A stretch of DNA of 63,688 nt from a virus. Location: IMG/VR virus record IMGVR_UViG_3300036785_000484, positions 1 through 63,688 of that record. One strand, given 5' to 3'. Every line of letters begins with the position of its first letter. Position 1 is the first letter of the stretch. A program made the position numbers and the translations under genes. This document shows, in pieces, positions 1-6,999 of this stretch. Below the pieces are notes generated by a model, which had not been told where the DNA came from, ran no database searches, and worked only from the letters and a program-made list of their open reading frames with translations.

Positions 1-162
1 GTGTGAGTCGGGATATCGTGCATGCAGCCCCGCCCACAGGTGGGACACACCACCCGGCACCGTTCCGCCACGATCACGCCGCCTCCCACCACCCCGAGCA
101 CAGCCACACAGCCACCTGGTGGACTATAGCTACCGCGATACCAGCAGTCCCCCCACGACTCC

Positions 163-274
163 GGCAGGTACTCCCCACATACCACGGGCGTCGATAGGGC
201 AACTTCCCCCACGATTCCTCCACTACCCCCACCCGATACGCCAGGTACTTCCCGCCCACCACACGCCCGATAGA
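163..274. repeat. Degenerate direct repeat pair
   Basis: The block from about 163 to 197 (CAGGTACTCCCCACATACC, then a CGATAG end) recurs in altered form from about 239 to 274 (CAGGTACTTCCCGCCCACC, then a CGATAG end). The spacing is about 76 bp. A CCCCCACGA-T/C-TCC block precedes the first copy and recurs between the two, so the unit may be a degenerate 70-76 bp tandem repeat. Function unknown. Confidence 0.5.
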
Positions 275-630
275 AAACGATCCCGCTTCCCTTTCCCAAC
301 CCACACGTGGGCACTGACCTGCACAATGTCCACTACTCAGCACCCCGTGGTAGAGGACATACTGGCCTCGATGAGCGAGGTTCACAGGCACACCACCACG
401 CCCTCACGACGCGCGCTCATGACCAGTCGGGTGCACAGTTGACTGGTCACGCCGGGAGCTGACCCACACCCATCCCGCCCACCGCCCGGGCACTATCCGC
501 CCACTACCTGCCGTCCTTCCCCGACCTCTACCACAGGGTTCCAGGGCTCCCACACCACACGCGTGACGCGTGACGCGATCCGCTACACACACCACCCCAC
601 ACCCACCCGACCACCCCAACACGCAGACAC

Positions 631-960
631 CCAAATGCACGCAGTACCAACACATCCCAACACACCAAATGTGTTGCAGCACCAGCGAATTGGCGAACAG
701 CGACCCCGCCCGCCACAACGCCCACCGACCCGCCCGAACACAGCCCCAAATCGCCGCTCCCCGCGTCGATCTGGCGACGCTACGACGCCGTCCGCAAAGT
801 CGCCAACCGCGACGAGCATCGAGAGAGGACGTCTTCCGTTCTCTCCCCTGTACCTAGCGTGGCATCGCGTTGGGGCCCCTCGCGCCAATTCGCCGCTGCT
901 GCAACACATTTCACGTTCGCGGCGTTCACCAATTGCACGCAGCCCCAACACATTTCACGT
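631..960. repeat. Direct and inverted 30 bp repeats
   Basis: Positions 667-695 are the near-perfect reverse complement of 883-911 (27 of 29 positions match); both contain GCAACACATTT or its complement next to CCAATT. A related direct copy lies at 927-960, and a weaker one at 631-661 shares GCACGCAG followed by CCAACACAT. Multiple copies in both orientations next to an early gene block suggest protein-binding sites, but no function can be assigned from sequence alone. Confidence 0.65.
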
Positions 961-1082
961 CCCCGTTGTAGGTTTTGGGGTTTGCTGGTCGGGCACGGTA
1001 AATCCGGCAAACCCGCAGCTCGGATACGCACTGCCCACGGGCGGGTAAGCACGGGTCAAGATTAGCCAGCCATCCCGGATTC

Positions 1083-1096
1083 TAGTGGGGTACTAT
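1083..1096 (+). promoter_or_regulatory. -10-like hexamer/operator motif
   Basis: TAGTGGGGTACTAT contains a TACTAT hexamer suitable as a -10 box, 47 nt before the first small gene. No clear -35 is seen. The 10-mer GGGGTACTAT recurs on the opposite strand at 33822-33831 just before a homing endonuclease gene, and TAGTGGGGT recurs before the gene at 15091, so the motif may bind a regulator. Confidence 0.4.
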
Positions 1097-1143
1097 TTGC
1101 GCAACGGGCACGGCACAGGGCCAGCCCCGGAAAGGGATCTGTA

Positions 1144-1368
1144 ATGGATATCGGTATTTACGCGGACCGGGAGACGCTGCTCAAGATCGCGGAGCAGATC
1201 AGGATCGCGTTCGAGGGCACCTCCGGTCACACGGACACGGTGGTCTACGGGAAACCTAATTCGATCCTGTCGAGCGACGGGATCTCCGTGACCTTCTCGA
1301 ACGACGACTCGGAGCCAGATGACGGCGGGTATCAGGGCGGCGAGGTGCTCGTGGACGTGAACGAGTGA
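1144..1368 (+). CDS. Hypothetical protein, first of early small-gene run
   Basis: A 74-residue acidic protein with no motif I recognise. The start ATG follows an AAAGGGA ribosome binding site at about the right distance. It opens a rightward run of about twenty genes in which nearly every stop codon overlaps the next start, so it is probably the promoter-proximal gene of one polycistronic message. Confidence 0.75.
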   Translation: MDIGIYADRETLLKIAEQIRIAFEGTSGHTDTVVYGKPNSILSSDGISVTFSNDDSEPDDGGYQGGEVLVDVNE

Positions 1369-1739
1369 TGACCAAGCCCAATATCCCGGTCGTCGGTTAC
1401 GGCCTGCTCGCTTCGGTGGCGAGCCAGAAATTGCTGTTCATCAGCTACGGGCATGTGTACGACATCCTGTCGGAGCGGTTCTACTGGCGGGAGCGGTGGA
1501 ACGGGCATAACTGGTGCGACCCGGTGAAGGGGGTCTGCTGTGATGTGGCCCGGATCAACCGGGAGAACAACGAGCCGCTGCTGTCCTGCCTGGTCCGCCG
1601 GAAAGATGGGACCGTGGGGATGGGTTACATGACGGCGGCGGAGATCCGGTACGGGCAGACCCTCGGTGGTCGTGATGAGATCCAGGTTCACGCTGACCGG
1701 GAGCGGGAGAAGTGCTGGTCGTACTTCGGGGTGTACTGA
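1368..1739 (+). CDS. Hypothetical protein
   Basis: A 123-residue soluble protein of unknown function with scattered Trp and Cys residues and no zinc-ribbon spacing. ATG at 1368 shares one base with the previous stop (TGATG). A GTG at 1365 would overlap by four bases and add one residue. Confidence 0.75.
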   Translation: MTKPNIPVVGYGLLASVASQKLLFISYGHVYDILSERFYWRERWNGHNWCDPVKGVCCDVARINRENNEPLLSCLVRRKDGTVGMGYMTAAEIRYGQTLGGRDEIQVHADREREKCWSYFGVY

Positions 1740-1740
1740 C

Positions 1741-1953
1741 ATGCTTCAGCTGGTGAGCCCGGGTGACTATCCGTTCCCGGTGAAGGCGAGCGGGGTGCCG
1801 GATAACTCGGCGTTGCGGGCCTGGTGTTGGGCGCATGCGATCTATATCGCGGAGTTCGGACCGATCCCGATGTCCGCTATCGACGCGTGGCGGGACGCTC
1901 ACCGGGACCAGATTGAGAAAGCCCCGCTGGTCAAGGTGATCGTGCTGACATGA
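1741..1953 (+). CDS. Hypothetical protein
   Basis: A 70-residue protein starting two bases after the previous stop. A longer in-frame start at 1666 would run deep into the preceding gene and give an Arg/Ser-rich N terminus typical of shadow reading, so ATG 1741 is preferred. No recognised domain; a central hydrophobic stretch (AWCWAHAIYIAEFG) looks like a core helix. Confidence 0.7.
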   Translation: MLQLVSPGDYPFPVKASGVPDNSALRAWCWAHAIYIAEFGPIPMSAIDAWRDAHRDQIEKAPLVKVIVLT

Positions 1954-2117
1954 GCTATCCGGAGACGTGGCCGGGCCGCTGCACCGTGACCGGGTGCGAT
2001 CAGGTCGCCGGGGTCGCGATGACCTCGGACTTCGGCCGGAAACGGTGGGCCCGGTGCGACGAGCACCTGGGCTGCGACGACGACGGAAACCCAAGGGAAG
2101 GTGCGATCAATGAGTGA
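1950..2117 (+). CDS. Small zinc-ribbon-like protein
   Basis: A 55-residue protein starting at an ATGA overlap with the previous stop. Paired metal-ligand candidates are visible: Cys-x4-Cys near the N terminus (CTVTGC) and Cys-x2-His-x2-Cys later (CDEHLGC). This is typical of the small zinc-binding proteins common in actinophages. Target and role unknown. Confidence 0.65.
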   Translation: MSYPETWPGRCTVTGCDQVAGVAMTSDFGRKRWARCDEHLGCDDDGNPREGAINE

Positions 2118-2385
2118 TGACCATGAAGTCCGGGAGCTGCGCCGAAGGCTGAAACGCGCTAACACGACGATGGGGCGTCAGGGGAGGACCATCGCGGACC
2201 TGCGTGGGCAGCTGGCCCGGGTCCGGGAGGACCACTCGAAGCTGGACCGGGGGGAACTCCGCCGGTTGGAGCGGTTCGAGGAGATGGCTTTGGAGCAGTT
2301 CGCGCTGGACAAGGACCGGCTGGACCGTTCGCACGAGGAGATCAAGCGGCTGCACGAGAAGCTGGACGAGGAGACGGACTCATGA
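2110..2385 (+). CDS. Coiled-coil protein
   Basis: A 91-residue, highly charged protein whose heptad-like Leu spacing and Arg/Glu content from about residue 8 to 88 predict one long coiled coil. ATG 2110 overlaps the previous gene by 8 bp; a GTG at 2101 would add three residues. It may oligomerise or scaffold a partner; no enzymatic motif is visible. Confidence 0.7.
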   Translation: MSDDHEVRELRRRLKRANTTMGRQGRTIADLRGQLARVREDHSKLDRGELRRLERFEEMALEQFALDKDRLDRSHEEIKRLHEKLDEETDS

Positions 2386-2591
2386 TGACCGAGCCCGTGA
2401 CGAAGGAGCAGCCGAAAGCCAAGGCCGAGAAGTCCCGGAGGGTCCGGGTGTGGTGCTGCTATAACGCGGACGGCTCCAACTTTGTGCTGTTCAGCACGGA
2501 GCTGTCCGCCCTGCGCTACATGGCGGAGAACCACATGGACGGCTGTAAGTCGGTTGAGTACGGGGTTCCGCTGAACGAGCAGATCGGATGA
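2382..2591 (+). CDS. Hypothetical protein
   Basis: A 69-residue protein with a Lys/Glu-rich N terminus followed by a compact segment (VWCCYNADGSNFVLFS) and a short helix. It starts at an ATGA overlap with the previous stop. No recognised family. Confidence 0.7.
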   Translation: MMTEPVTKEQPKAKAEKSRRVRVWCCYNADGSNFVLFSTELSALRYMAENHMDGCKSVEYGVPLNEQIG

Positions 2592-2633
2592 CGCAGCCCC
2601 GGAAGTTGCACCTGACTGGGTACGCCGAAACGC

Positions 2634-3257
2634 ATGGGGGTGCACGAGATCGCGGGCGGCCCGAAGCTGGGTGGCTGGCTGGAAGTGTGGCCGCGTGCCG
2701 CGATGGAGGACGCGGTAGCGGCCCGCCCGACCATCCCGCTGAAGATCGGGGACCGGGTGATCGGCGAGGCGAACCTGTCCGTGGACGACACCGGGCTGAA
2801 AATCGAAGCCGAAGTGGACCTGTCGTTCTCGTTCCGGGCCAAGGATCAGCAGTGGGAGAGGGACTCGGAATATCCCGGCGACGAGTACGCGCGCCGGGTG
2901 ATCAGCGGGCTGACCATCGAAAGCATGGAGCTGTCCACCGGAGAGGAGACGAACATGACTGATTATTACGTTGGTCAGTCCTGGGTGAACGACATCGACT
3001 TGAACGGGGTGAAGACCCTGTCCGCGCTGGAGTTGATCGTGCGGGACCTGAAGACCGCCCTCGAAGCGCAACCTGGCATCGACCCGTGCGGGCCGGTGGA
3101 ACTCTGGGGTAACACGGAGCAGAACTCCACCGGATTCTTCATGGGCGACACCACCGCGCTACACGACGAGGGCTGGTACCGGATCACCCCGATCCTGGGT
3201 GGGGTGGGAGTACCTGACGGAAGGAGGTCGTCGTGTGACGGAGATGAGCGCTGCTGA
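2634..3257 (+). CDS. Hypothetical protein, possible 5' frameshift
   Basis: The open frame encodes 207 residues of unknown function. Its ATG at 2634 has no ribosome binding site and leaves a 42 bp gap that is odd in this tightly coupled run. An ATG at 2588 has the usual ATGA overlap but reads another frame for 16 sensible codons (MTQPRKLHLTGYAETH). The two frames meet at a run of five G, so a one-base change there would join them. A well-placed internal start at 2955, after GGAGAGGAG, could give a second product of about 100 residues. The C terminus overlaps the next gene by 23 bp. Confidence 0.6.
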   Translation: MGVHEIAGGPKLGGWLEVWPRAAMEDAVAARPTIPLKIGDRVIGEANLSVDDTGLKIEAEVDLSFSFRAKDQQWERDSEYPGDEYARRVISGLTIESMELSTGEETNMTDYYVGQSWVNDIDLNGVKTLSALELIVRDLKTALEAQPGIDPCGPVELWGNTEQNSTGFFMGDTTALHDEGWYRITPILGGVGVPDGRRSSCDGDERC

Positions 3258-3399
3258 GAAGGACAAGCTGATCCTTGCTCTGCGCCGGAAGGGCTACACC
3301 TACGCGCAGATCGGGAAGTCGGTGGGGATGAGTAAGAACGGGGTCCGGTACGCCCTGATCCGTGCCGCGCAGGGCCGACCCGGGCGGTCGATCCGGTGA
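3235..3399 (+). CDS. Small helix-turn-helix protein
   Basis: A 54-residue protein made almost entirely of a resolvase/sigma-type helix-turn-helix: LRRKGYTYAQIGKSVGMS followed by a second helix. GTG 3235 is chosen because AAGGAGG lies at 3221-3227; an ATG at 3244 is also possible. Likely a DNA-binding regulator or accessory factor of the early genes. Confidence 0.7.
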   Translation: MTEMSAAEKDKLILALRRKGYTYAQIGKSVGMSKNGVRYALIRAAQGRPGRSIR

Positions 3400-3617
3400 G
3401 CAACCGGCGGGCGGTCCTGCACGGCGGGCCGGTGGATCAGCGGGTCATCGAGGACGTGCCGGAGGAGACCGAGTTCATCAAGATCCCGTCGAACTCCGGG
3501 GTGAAGTACGCGCATTACCGGCGGATGGGTGACGGGGTGGATGATCACGGCCGGTTCTGGCGGTTCGACTTCACCAACGTGTACGACTCCGACCAGCTGC
3601 TCGTGGAGGGCTCATGA
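3396..3617 (+). CDS. Hypothetical protein
   Basis: A 73-residue acidic protein starting with GTG in a GTGA overlap. The middle (FIKIPSNSGVKYAHYRRMGDG) resembles a small beta-rich fold but matches no family I know. Confidence 0.7.
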   Translation: MSNRRAVLHGGPVDQRVIEDVPEETEFIKIPSNSGVKYAHYRRMGDGVDDHGRFWRFDFTNVYDSDQLLVEGS

Positions 3618-3814
3618 GTGAGAGCACCCAGGAGTGGGCGGAGCGGATCACGAAGACGAAGGACTGCCCGTGTATCGCGCACGCCCGGGAGCACCTGTCT
3701 AACGCGCAGAACCTCAACGAGGTCGAGGGCATGGCCGGTCAGGCGTTCTTCGTGCTGGGCTGCGCGCTGAACTCGCTGATCAACCATGTGGACGGTGTCC
3801 ATGACCCCCTCTGA
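3614..3814 (+). CDS. Hypothetical protein
   Basis: A 66-residue, mostly helical protein. Cys-x-Cys and His near residues 18-25 (CPCIAHAREH) could bind a metal but do not form a full zinc site. ATGA overlap with the previous stop. Confidence 0.7.
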   Translation: MSESTQEWAERITKTKDCPCIAHAREHLSNAQNLNEVEGMAGQAFFVLGCALNSLINHVDGVHDPL

Positions 3815-3827
3815 GAGAGGAAGACCC

Positions 3828-4169
3828 ATGCCCCGTAAGAAACCCGACGACGACCCGTTTCACGGCCCGGAGTGGGACGCGTACTGCACCCATGTCCGGG
3901 AGGAGCTGATCCCGATGATCACCGACAGCGCGGTCACGGTGTCCCTGGTCCCGTCCAACGGGAAACCGGACGTGAAGTTCGCCGTCGAACTTGGGTTCAT
4001 GATCATGCTCGACAAGCCGATCATCGCGGTGGTCCCGCCCGGTACCAAAGTGCCGTTGAAGCTGGTCAAGGTCGCCGACGAGATCGTGGAGGGCGACATT
4101 TCCGACCCGGACTTCCAGGACCGGTTCCACGCCGCTATCGACCGGACCACGGCGAAGGTGAAGCGATGA
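3828..4169 (+). CDS. Nucleoside deoxyribosyltransferase-like protein
   Basis: A 113-residue protein with a Rossmann-like core. The block DVKFAVELGFMIMLDKPIIA, then a PPGTKVP loop, matches the pattern in nucleoside 2-deoxyribosyltransferase and related proteins, where an ELG(x)A/M helix carries the catalytic Glu and the next strand is hydrophobic. Such genes are frequent in actinophages and exchange bases on deoxynucleosides. ATG 3828 follows GAGAGG by 7 nt; earlier in-frame starts lie inside the preceding gene. The substrate cannot be read from sequence. Confidence 0.55.
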   Translation: MPRKKPDDDPFHGPEWDAYCTHVREELIPMITDSAVTVSLVPSNGKPDVKFAVELGFMIMLDKPIIAVVPPGTKVPLKLVKVADEIVEGDISDPDFQDRFHAAIDRTTAKVKR

Positions 4170-4363
4170 GGATCACGGTGGCGTTGGAGATCGGTGAGCG
4201 GACCGTGGTGGAGCAGCTGACGACCACGGAGGACTTCCGGGGTGACTACCGGGGCGCGATCCAGCAGATCGCGGGCCGGATCGAGCTGGGCACCTACGGC
4301 CCTCAGCAGAAGGAGGACGGGTACATGTTCGACCACCCGCTGCAGATGCGGATGCAGGAATGA
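4166..4363 (+). CDS. Hypothetical protein
   Basis: A 65-residue protein with ATG in a four-base overlap with the previous stop. It alternates beta-strand and helix (RITVALEIGERTVVEQL, then a helix) and has no known motif. Longer in-frame starts would run almost fully through the previous gene. Confidence 0.7.
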   Translation: MRITVALEIGERTVVEQLTTTEDFRGDYRGAIQQIAGRIELGTYGPQQKEDGYMFDHPLQMRMQE

Positions 4364-4695
4364 CCGAGGAGCTGATCGGGGCCGGGTCGATGGCCTGCCC
4401 CAACTGCCGGGCCGAGATGATCCGCGAGGGTACCGGGATCGGCTGCCACAAATGCGGGATGTACATCGGGCCGGGACCGGGCGGGAACGCCGGGGTGGAG
4501 TTGTTGACCAAGATGACGATGCCCCCGAACCCGCTGATGGTCCCGTTCCGGGACATCGAGGAGTTCCAGATCCAGAAGGGCTCCCGGGTCGGCTTCGAGA
4601 GGGACGGTGTGATCATCACCGGCATCGTCACGTCCTACGACGTGAACAAGGAGACCGGCGTGGTCACCATCACGATGGAGGACAACGACCCGTGA
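4360..4695 (+). CDS. Zinc-ribbon protein
   Basis: A 111-residue protein with an N-terminal zinc ribbon at about residues 13-34: Cys-x2-Cys (CPNC) and Cys-x2-Cys (CHKC). The C-terminal half is beta-rich and resembles a small barrel (SRVGFERDGVIITGIVTSYD). It may bind nucleic acid or protein; the exact role is unknown. ATGA overlap. Confidence 0.7.
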   Translation: MTEELIGAGSMACPNCRAEMIREGTGIGCHKCGMYIGPGPGGNAGVELLTKMTMPPNPLMVPFRDIEEFQIQKGSRVGFERDGVIITGIVTSYDVNKETGVVTITMEDNDP

Positions 4696-5168
4696 TCCAC
4701 GCCGCCCGGTCCCAGGACAACCGCTACCAGTACGAGTTCACCTACCGGTGGGCGAAGGGTCCGCTCTGCGGCTGGATTCTGCTGAACCCGTCACGTCAGG
4801 AGATCAGCGCAAACGGCGACCCGGCTCATGTGCGGCTCGGGCCGACCGGTCAGCGCTGCGTCAACTACGCCTTGGCCTGGGGTTATTCCGGGATCGTGAT
4901 CCGTAACCGGTTCGCTTACCGGGTGACGAATCCGGCGGAGCTGCTGACCGTGGACGACCCGTACGGCCCGGAGAACCACCGCTACCTGCTCCGGGCCGGG
5001 GCCGAGCCGCTGACTATCGCGGCCTGGGGCCGGTCCCCGATCCTGCATCAGGCCCGGTCCCCGCTTGGTGTCGTGTTCCCGCTGATGTGTATCGGGAAGA
5101 ACATCGACGGCTCACCCCGGCATGTCCTGCACGCCGCCACTGTGGAGGAGCCGATGCCGTGGCCGTGA
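4692..5168 (+). CDS. DUF1643 family protein
   Basis: A 158-residue protein that matches the DUF1643 pattern along its length: WILLNPS near the N terminus, a DPA-VR segment, a Cys followed by AWGYSGIVIRNRFAYRVTNP, DPYGPENHRYL, and IAAWG near residue 115. The family is widespread in bacteria and phages and has no established activity. GTG start in a GTGA overlap. It sits among small proteins that may act early in infection. Confidence 0.85.
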   Translation: MIHAARSQDNRYQYEFTYRWAKGPLCGWILLNPSRQEISANGDPAHVRLGPTGQRCVNYALAWGYSGIVIRNRFAYRVTNPAELLTVDDPYGPENHRYLLRAGAEPLTIAAWGRSPILHQARSPLGVVFPLMCIGKNIDGSPRHVLHAATVEEPMPWP

Positions 5169-5329
5169 CCGACGAGATCGACACGATGGTGGACCGGATC
5201 GACGCGCTGGTCGACTGGGAGCTGACCGAGTCCCCGGCGGCGCGGGTGGAGCACGCCCCGCACCCGATGCGGTGCATGGTGGTCAGCTGGGGCGGCGATC
5301 TGAAGGCGACCCTGCAAAGGCCACGCTGA
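5165..5329 (+). CDS. Hypothetical protein
   Basis: A 54-residue protein with an acidic helical N terminus (TDEIDTMVDRIDALVDWEL). GTG 5165 makes the usual GTGA overlap; GTG 5159, two codons earlier, lies closer to the GGAGGAG at 5144-5150 and is also possible. No recognised domain. Confidence 0.65.
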   Translation: MTDEIDTMVDRIDALVDWELTESPAARVEHAPHPMRCMVVSWGGDLKATLQRPR

Positions 5330-5817
5330 TGCGCTCCTACAACGAGATCTACGAAAGTGCCGCTCCCACACCACCTTTCAGCAACGGCACCGAGTTCTAC
5401 GGCTGGTCTGAGAACTGGTGCTACGCCCCGTGCCATAACCCCGCCGAGCTGGCCTGGCAACGGTACGAGGAGGGGAAACGGAAGACCGCTCCGACGGAGT
5501 TCCCCGGCGGCTGCCCGCTGATCATGTGTGCGCTGAACGGCCGCACCCCGACTGAATGGTTGGAGCAGCCGCTGACCGACGGGCTGATCACGCTCGGCGA
5601 TCAGTACCACTGCATCGAGTTCCGCGGCCCCGACGAGGGCGGCGGCGATCCGCAGCCGCGACCGAAGCGGGACCCGCCGAACATGGACGGGCTGTTCCCG
5701 AGACCGGATCGTCGGGTGAGAATGCTGAGACCAACGGGGGCGGGGGCCGATGAATGGCGGAGATCAGAATCACGACCGTTGTCGAGATTAACGACAAGCG
5801 GGGCAGGCAGGCCATGA
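5329..5817 (+). CDS. Hypothetical protein, C-terminal frame uncertain
   Basis: A 162-residue reading with a Trp/Cys-rich N-terminal half (GWSENWCYAPCHNPAELAW). The final 39 codons are Arg-rich and overlap the next gene by 64 bp, far more than its neighbours. The -1 frame instead gives PETGSSGENAETNGGGGR and a stop at 5751-5753, exactly before the next ATG. A frameshift near 5698-5701 would restore normal packing. Function unknown. Confidence 0.6.
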   Translation: MRSYNEIYESAAPTPPFSNGTEFYGWSENWCYAPCHNPAELAWQRYEEGKRKTAPTEFPGGCPLIMCALNGRTPTEWLEQPLTDGLITLGDQYHCIEFRGPDEGGGDPQPRPKRDPPNMDGLFPRPDRRVRMLRPTGAGADEWRRSESRPLSRLTTSGAGRP

Positions 5818-5936
5818 CTGTTACCAAGGCCGCCGCCGCCGAGGCCGATCTCTCCGACTTCATCACCAAAGCGCTACACGAGGCCGAGCGTTCGCTGCGC
5901 TCCGTGATGAACACCCTCTACGGCGACTCGTCATGA
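5754..5936 (+). CDS. Hypothetical protein
   Basis: A 60-residue, mainly helical protein beginning with a short strand (EIRITTVVEIN). ATG 5754 has GGGGGC upstream but no strong ribosome binding site, consistent with coupling to the upstream gene. No family recognised. Confidence 0.65.
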   Translation: MAEIRITTVVEINDKRGRQAMTVTKAAAAEADLSDFITKALHEAERSLRSVMNTLYGDSS

Positions 5937-6172
5937 GCTACCGAAAGGGCATGACCTTCGGCCAGTTCAACGACATGATGGCCGCTAGCCGACAATCCGC
6001 CGAGGAGCTTCCGGTGCCGTGCGTTCACCCGTTCGAGGTGACCGGGATGCAGTGGCACGCCCGGAAAACGCCCGGGCATGTGATGGTCACCATCGACTAC
6101 GTCTGCCCGGACTGCGGGAAGACTGTCGCCCGGTCCAAGCGGGATATCCGGCTGAAAGGAACCGAAGAGTGA
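5933..6172 (+). CDS. Zinc-finger-like small protein
   Basis: A 79-residue protein with likely metal ligands: CVHPF and a later His in the first half, and Cys-x2-Cys (CPDCGK) near residue 61. The spacing suggests a single zinc site bringing the two halves together. ATGA overlap with the previous stop. Confidence 0.65.
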   Translation: MSYRKGMTFGQFNDMMAASRQSAEELPVPCVHPFEVTGMQWHARKTPGHVMVTIDYVCPDCGKTVARSKRDIRLKGTEE

Positions 6173-6381
6173 AGTACGAAACCGAGATTGTGCTGGGCAC
6201 CCGGTACCGGGACCGGCACACCAACTTCGAGGGCGTCGCGATCTCGGTGCATTTCTACGAGCACTCCGAAGCCAAGACCACCCTCCGGGCGCTGGTCGAT
6301 AACAAGGTTCTGGACCAGGCGTTCGATGTCCCCGACTTGATCGCGGTCAACGGCGACAAGGCCGGATTCAGTGCCCCCTGA
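6169..6381 (+). CDS. Hypothetical protein
   Basis: A 70-residue beta-rich protein (YETEIVLGTRYRDRHTNFEG, then VAISVHFYEH) with a GTG start in a GTGA overlap. The pattern fits a small barrel or SH3-like fold; no known family is claimed. Confidence 0.65.
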   Translation: MKYETEIVLGTRYRDRHTNFEGVAISVHFYEHSEAKTTLRALVDNKVLDQAFDVPDLIAVNGDKAGFSAP

Positions 6382-6613
6382 CGCCCCGGCGAAGCTGGTT
6401 CGGCACGTGTTCGCGCTGCTCCGCGAGGCCCGGATCACCGACCGCAGGGACCGGCTGAACCTGTTCCGGTGGATTCTTGATGACCCGTCCGTGATGTCCA
6501 CCAACGATTTGAACGAGCACGAGATCCAGGGCATCGCGGACACGCTCCGGAACTGGCAGCGTGAGGGCGAGCTGGAAGCCCAGGCCCGCGCTCACACCGG
6601 CCCGTTCTCGTGA
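6371..6613 (+). CDS. Hypothetical protein
   Basis: An 80-residue helical protein (RDRLNLFRWILDDPSVMSTN) starting with GTG and overlapping the previous gene by 11 bp. No recognised domain; the overlap suggests translational coupling. Confidence 0.65.
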   Translation: MPPDAPAKLVRHVFALLREARITDRRDRLNLFRWILDDPSVMSTNDLNEHEIQGIADTLRNWQREGELEAQARAHTGPFS

Positions 6614-6999
6614 CGATCATTGCAGCCGTCGTGCTGGCTATCGCGATCGGATGCGCCGTGATGTTCGGGATTGTCGCGCATTGCCTCCACGTGCGGCGGA
6701 ATGCGCTTGTGAAGAGATGCGATCAGCAGAACGCGTGGTTCCTGGCCGGGGACCCGAGAGGCATCTACGGTAATTCGATCCACTGGGTACGTGCCTGGAA
6801 TGTGGAGGCCGGTAAACCACCCCACCCGACCCCCGTGCTCGACGGGGTCAAGGTTGACTTCGGCGGTAACCGGGTCGCCCTGTCCACCGACCGGAAGCTG
6901 AACCAGGATCAGGTGGACGAGCTGACCCTGGCCTGGCACGCGTCGGCCACGAAACGCACACCGTCGGTGGACTGGATTGAGTTCGAGAGAGGCTGGTAA
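6610..6999 (+). CDS. Single-pass membrane protein
   Basis: A 129-residue protein with one N-terminal membrane helix at about residues 3-24 (IIAAVVLAIAIGCAVMFGIV) and a soluble remainder probably on the cytoplasmic side, since Arg and Lys follow the helix. The segment AWFLAGDPRGIYG resembles a motif seen after the membrane helix in small actinophage membrane proteins. GTG start in a GTGA overlap. Role unknown. Confidence 0.7.
   Translation: MTIIAAVVLAIAIGCAVMFGIVAHCLHVRRNALVKRCDQQNAWFLAGDPRGIYGNSIHWVRAWNVEAGKPPHPTPVLDGVKVDFGGNRVALSTDRKLNQDQVDELTLAWHASATKRTPSVDWIEFERGW

Larger units (their letters stand above)
1..1143. other. Gene-poor left region with repeats
   Basis: No open frame here looks like a gene: the overlapping ORFs on both strands are rich in His, Thr, Pro or Gly and Trp, as expected from skewed C-rich sequence, and none has a good ribosome binding site. 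The region holds two degenerate repeats near 163-274, copies of a 30 bp element near 631-960 and a -10-like hexamer at 1091-1096 ahead of the first gene. It could be a control region, a packaging or end region, or decayed sequence. Confidence 0.6.

Noticed and set aside
1-1065. Several overlapping ORFs of 60-160 codons in the left region
   Set aside because: Their composition (Thr/His/Pro or Gly/Trp/Val) follows C-strand skew, they overlap on both strands, and none has a domain or a good start context.
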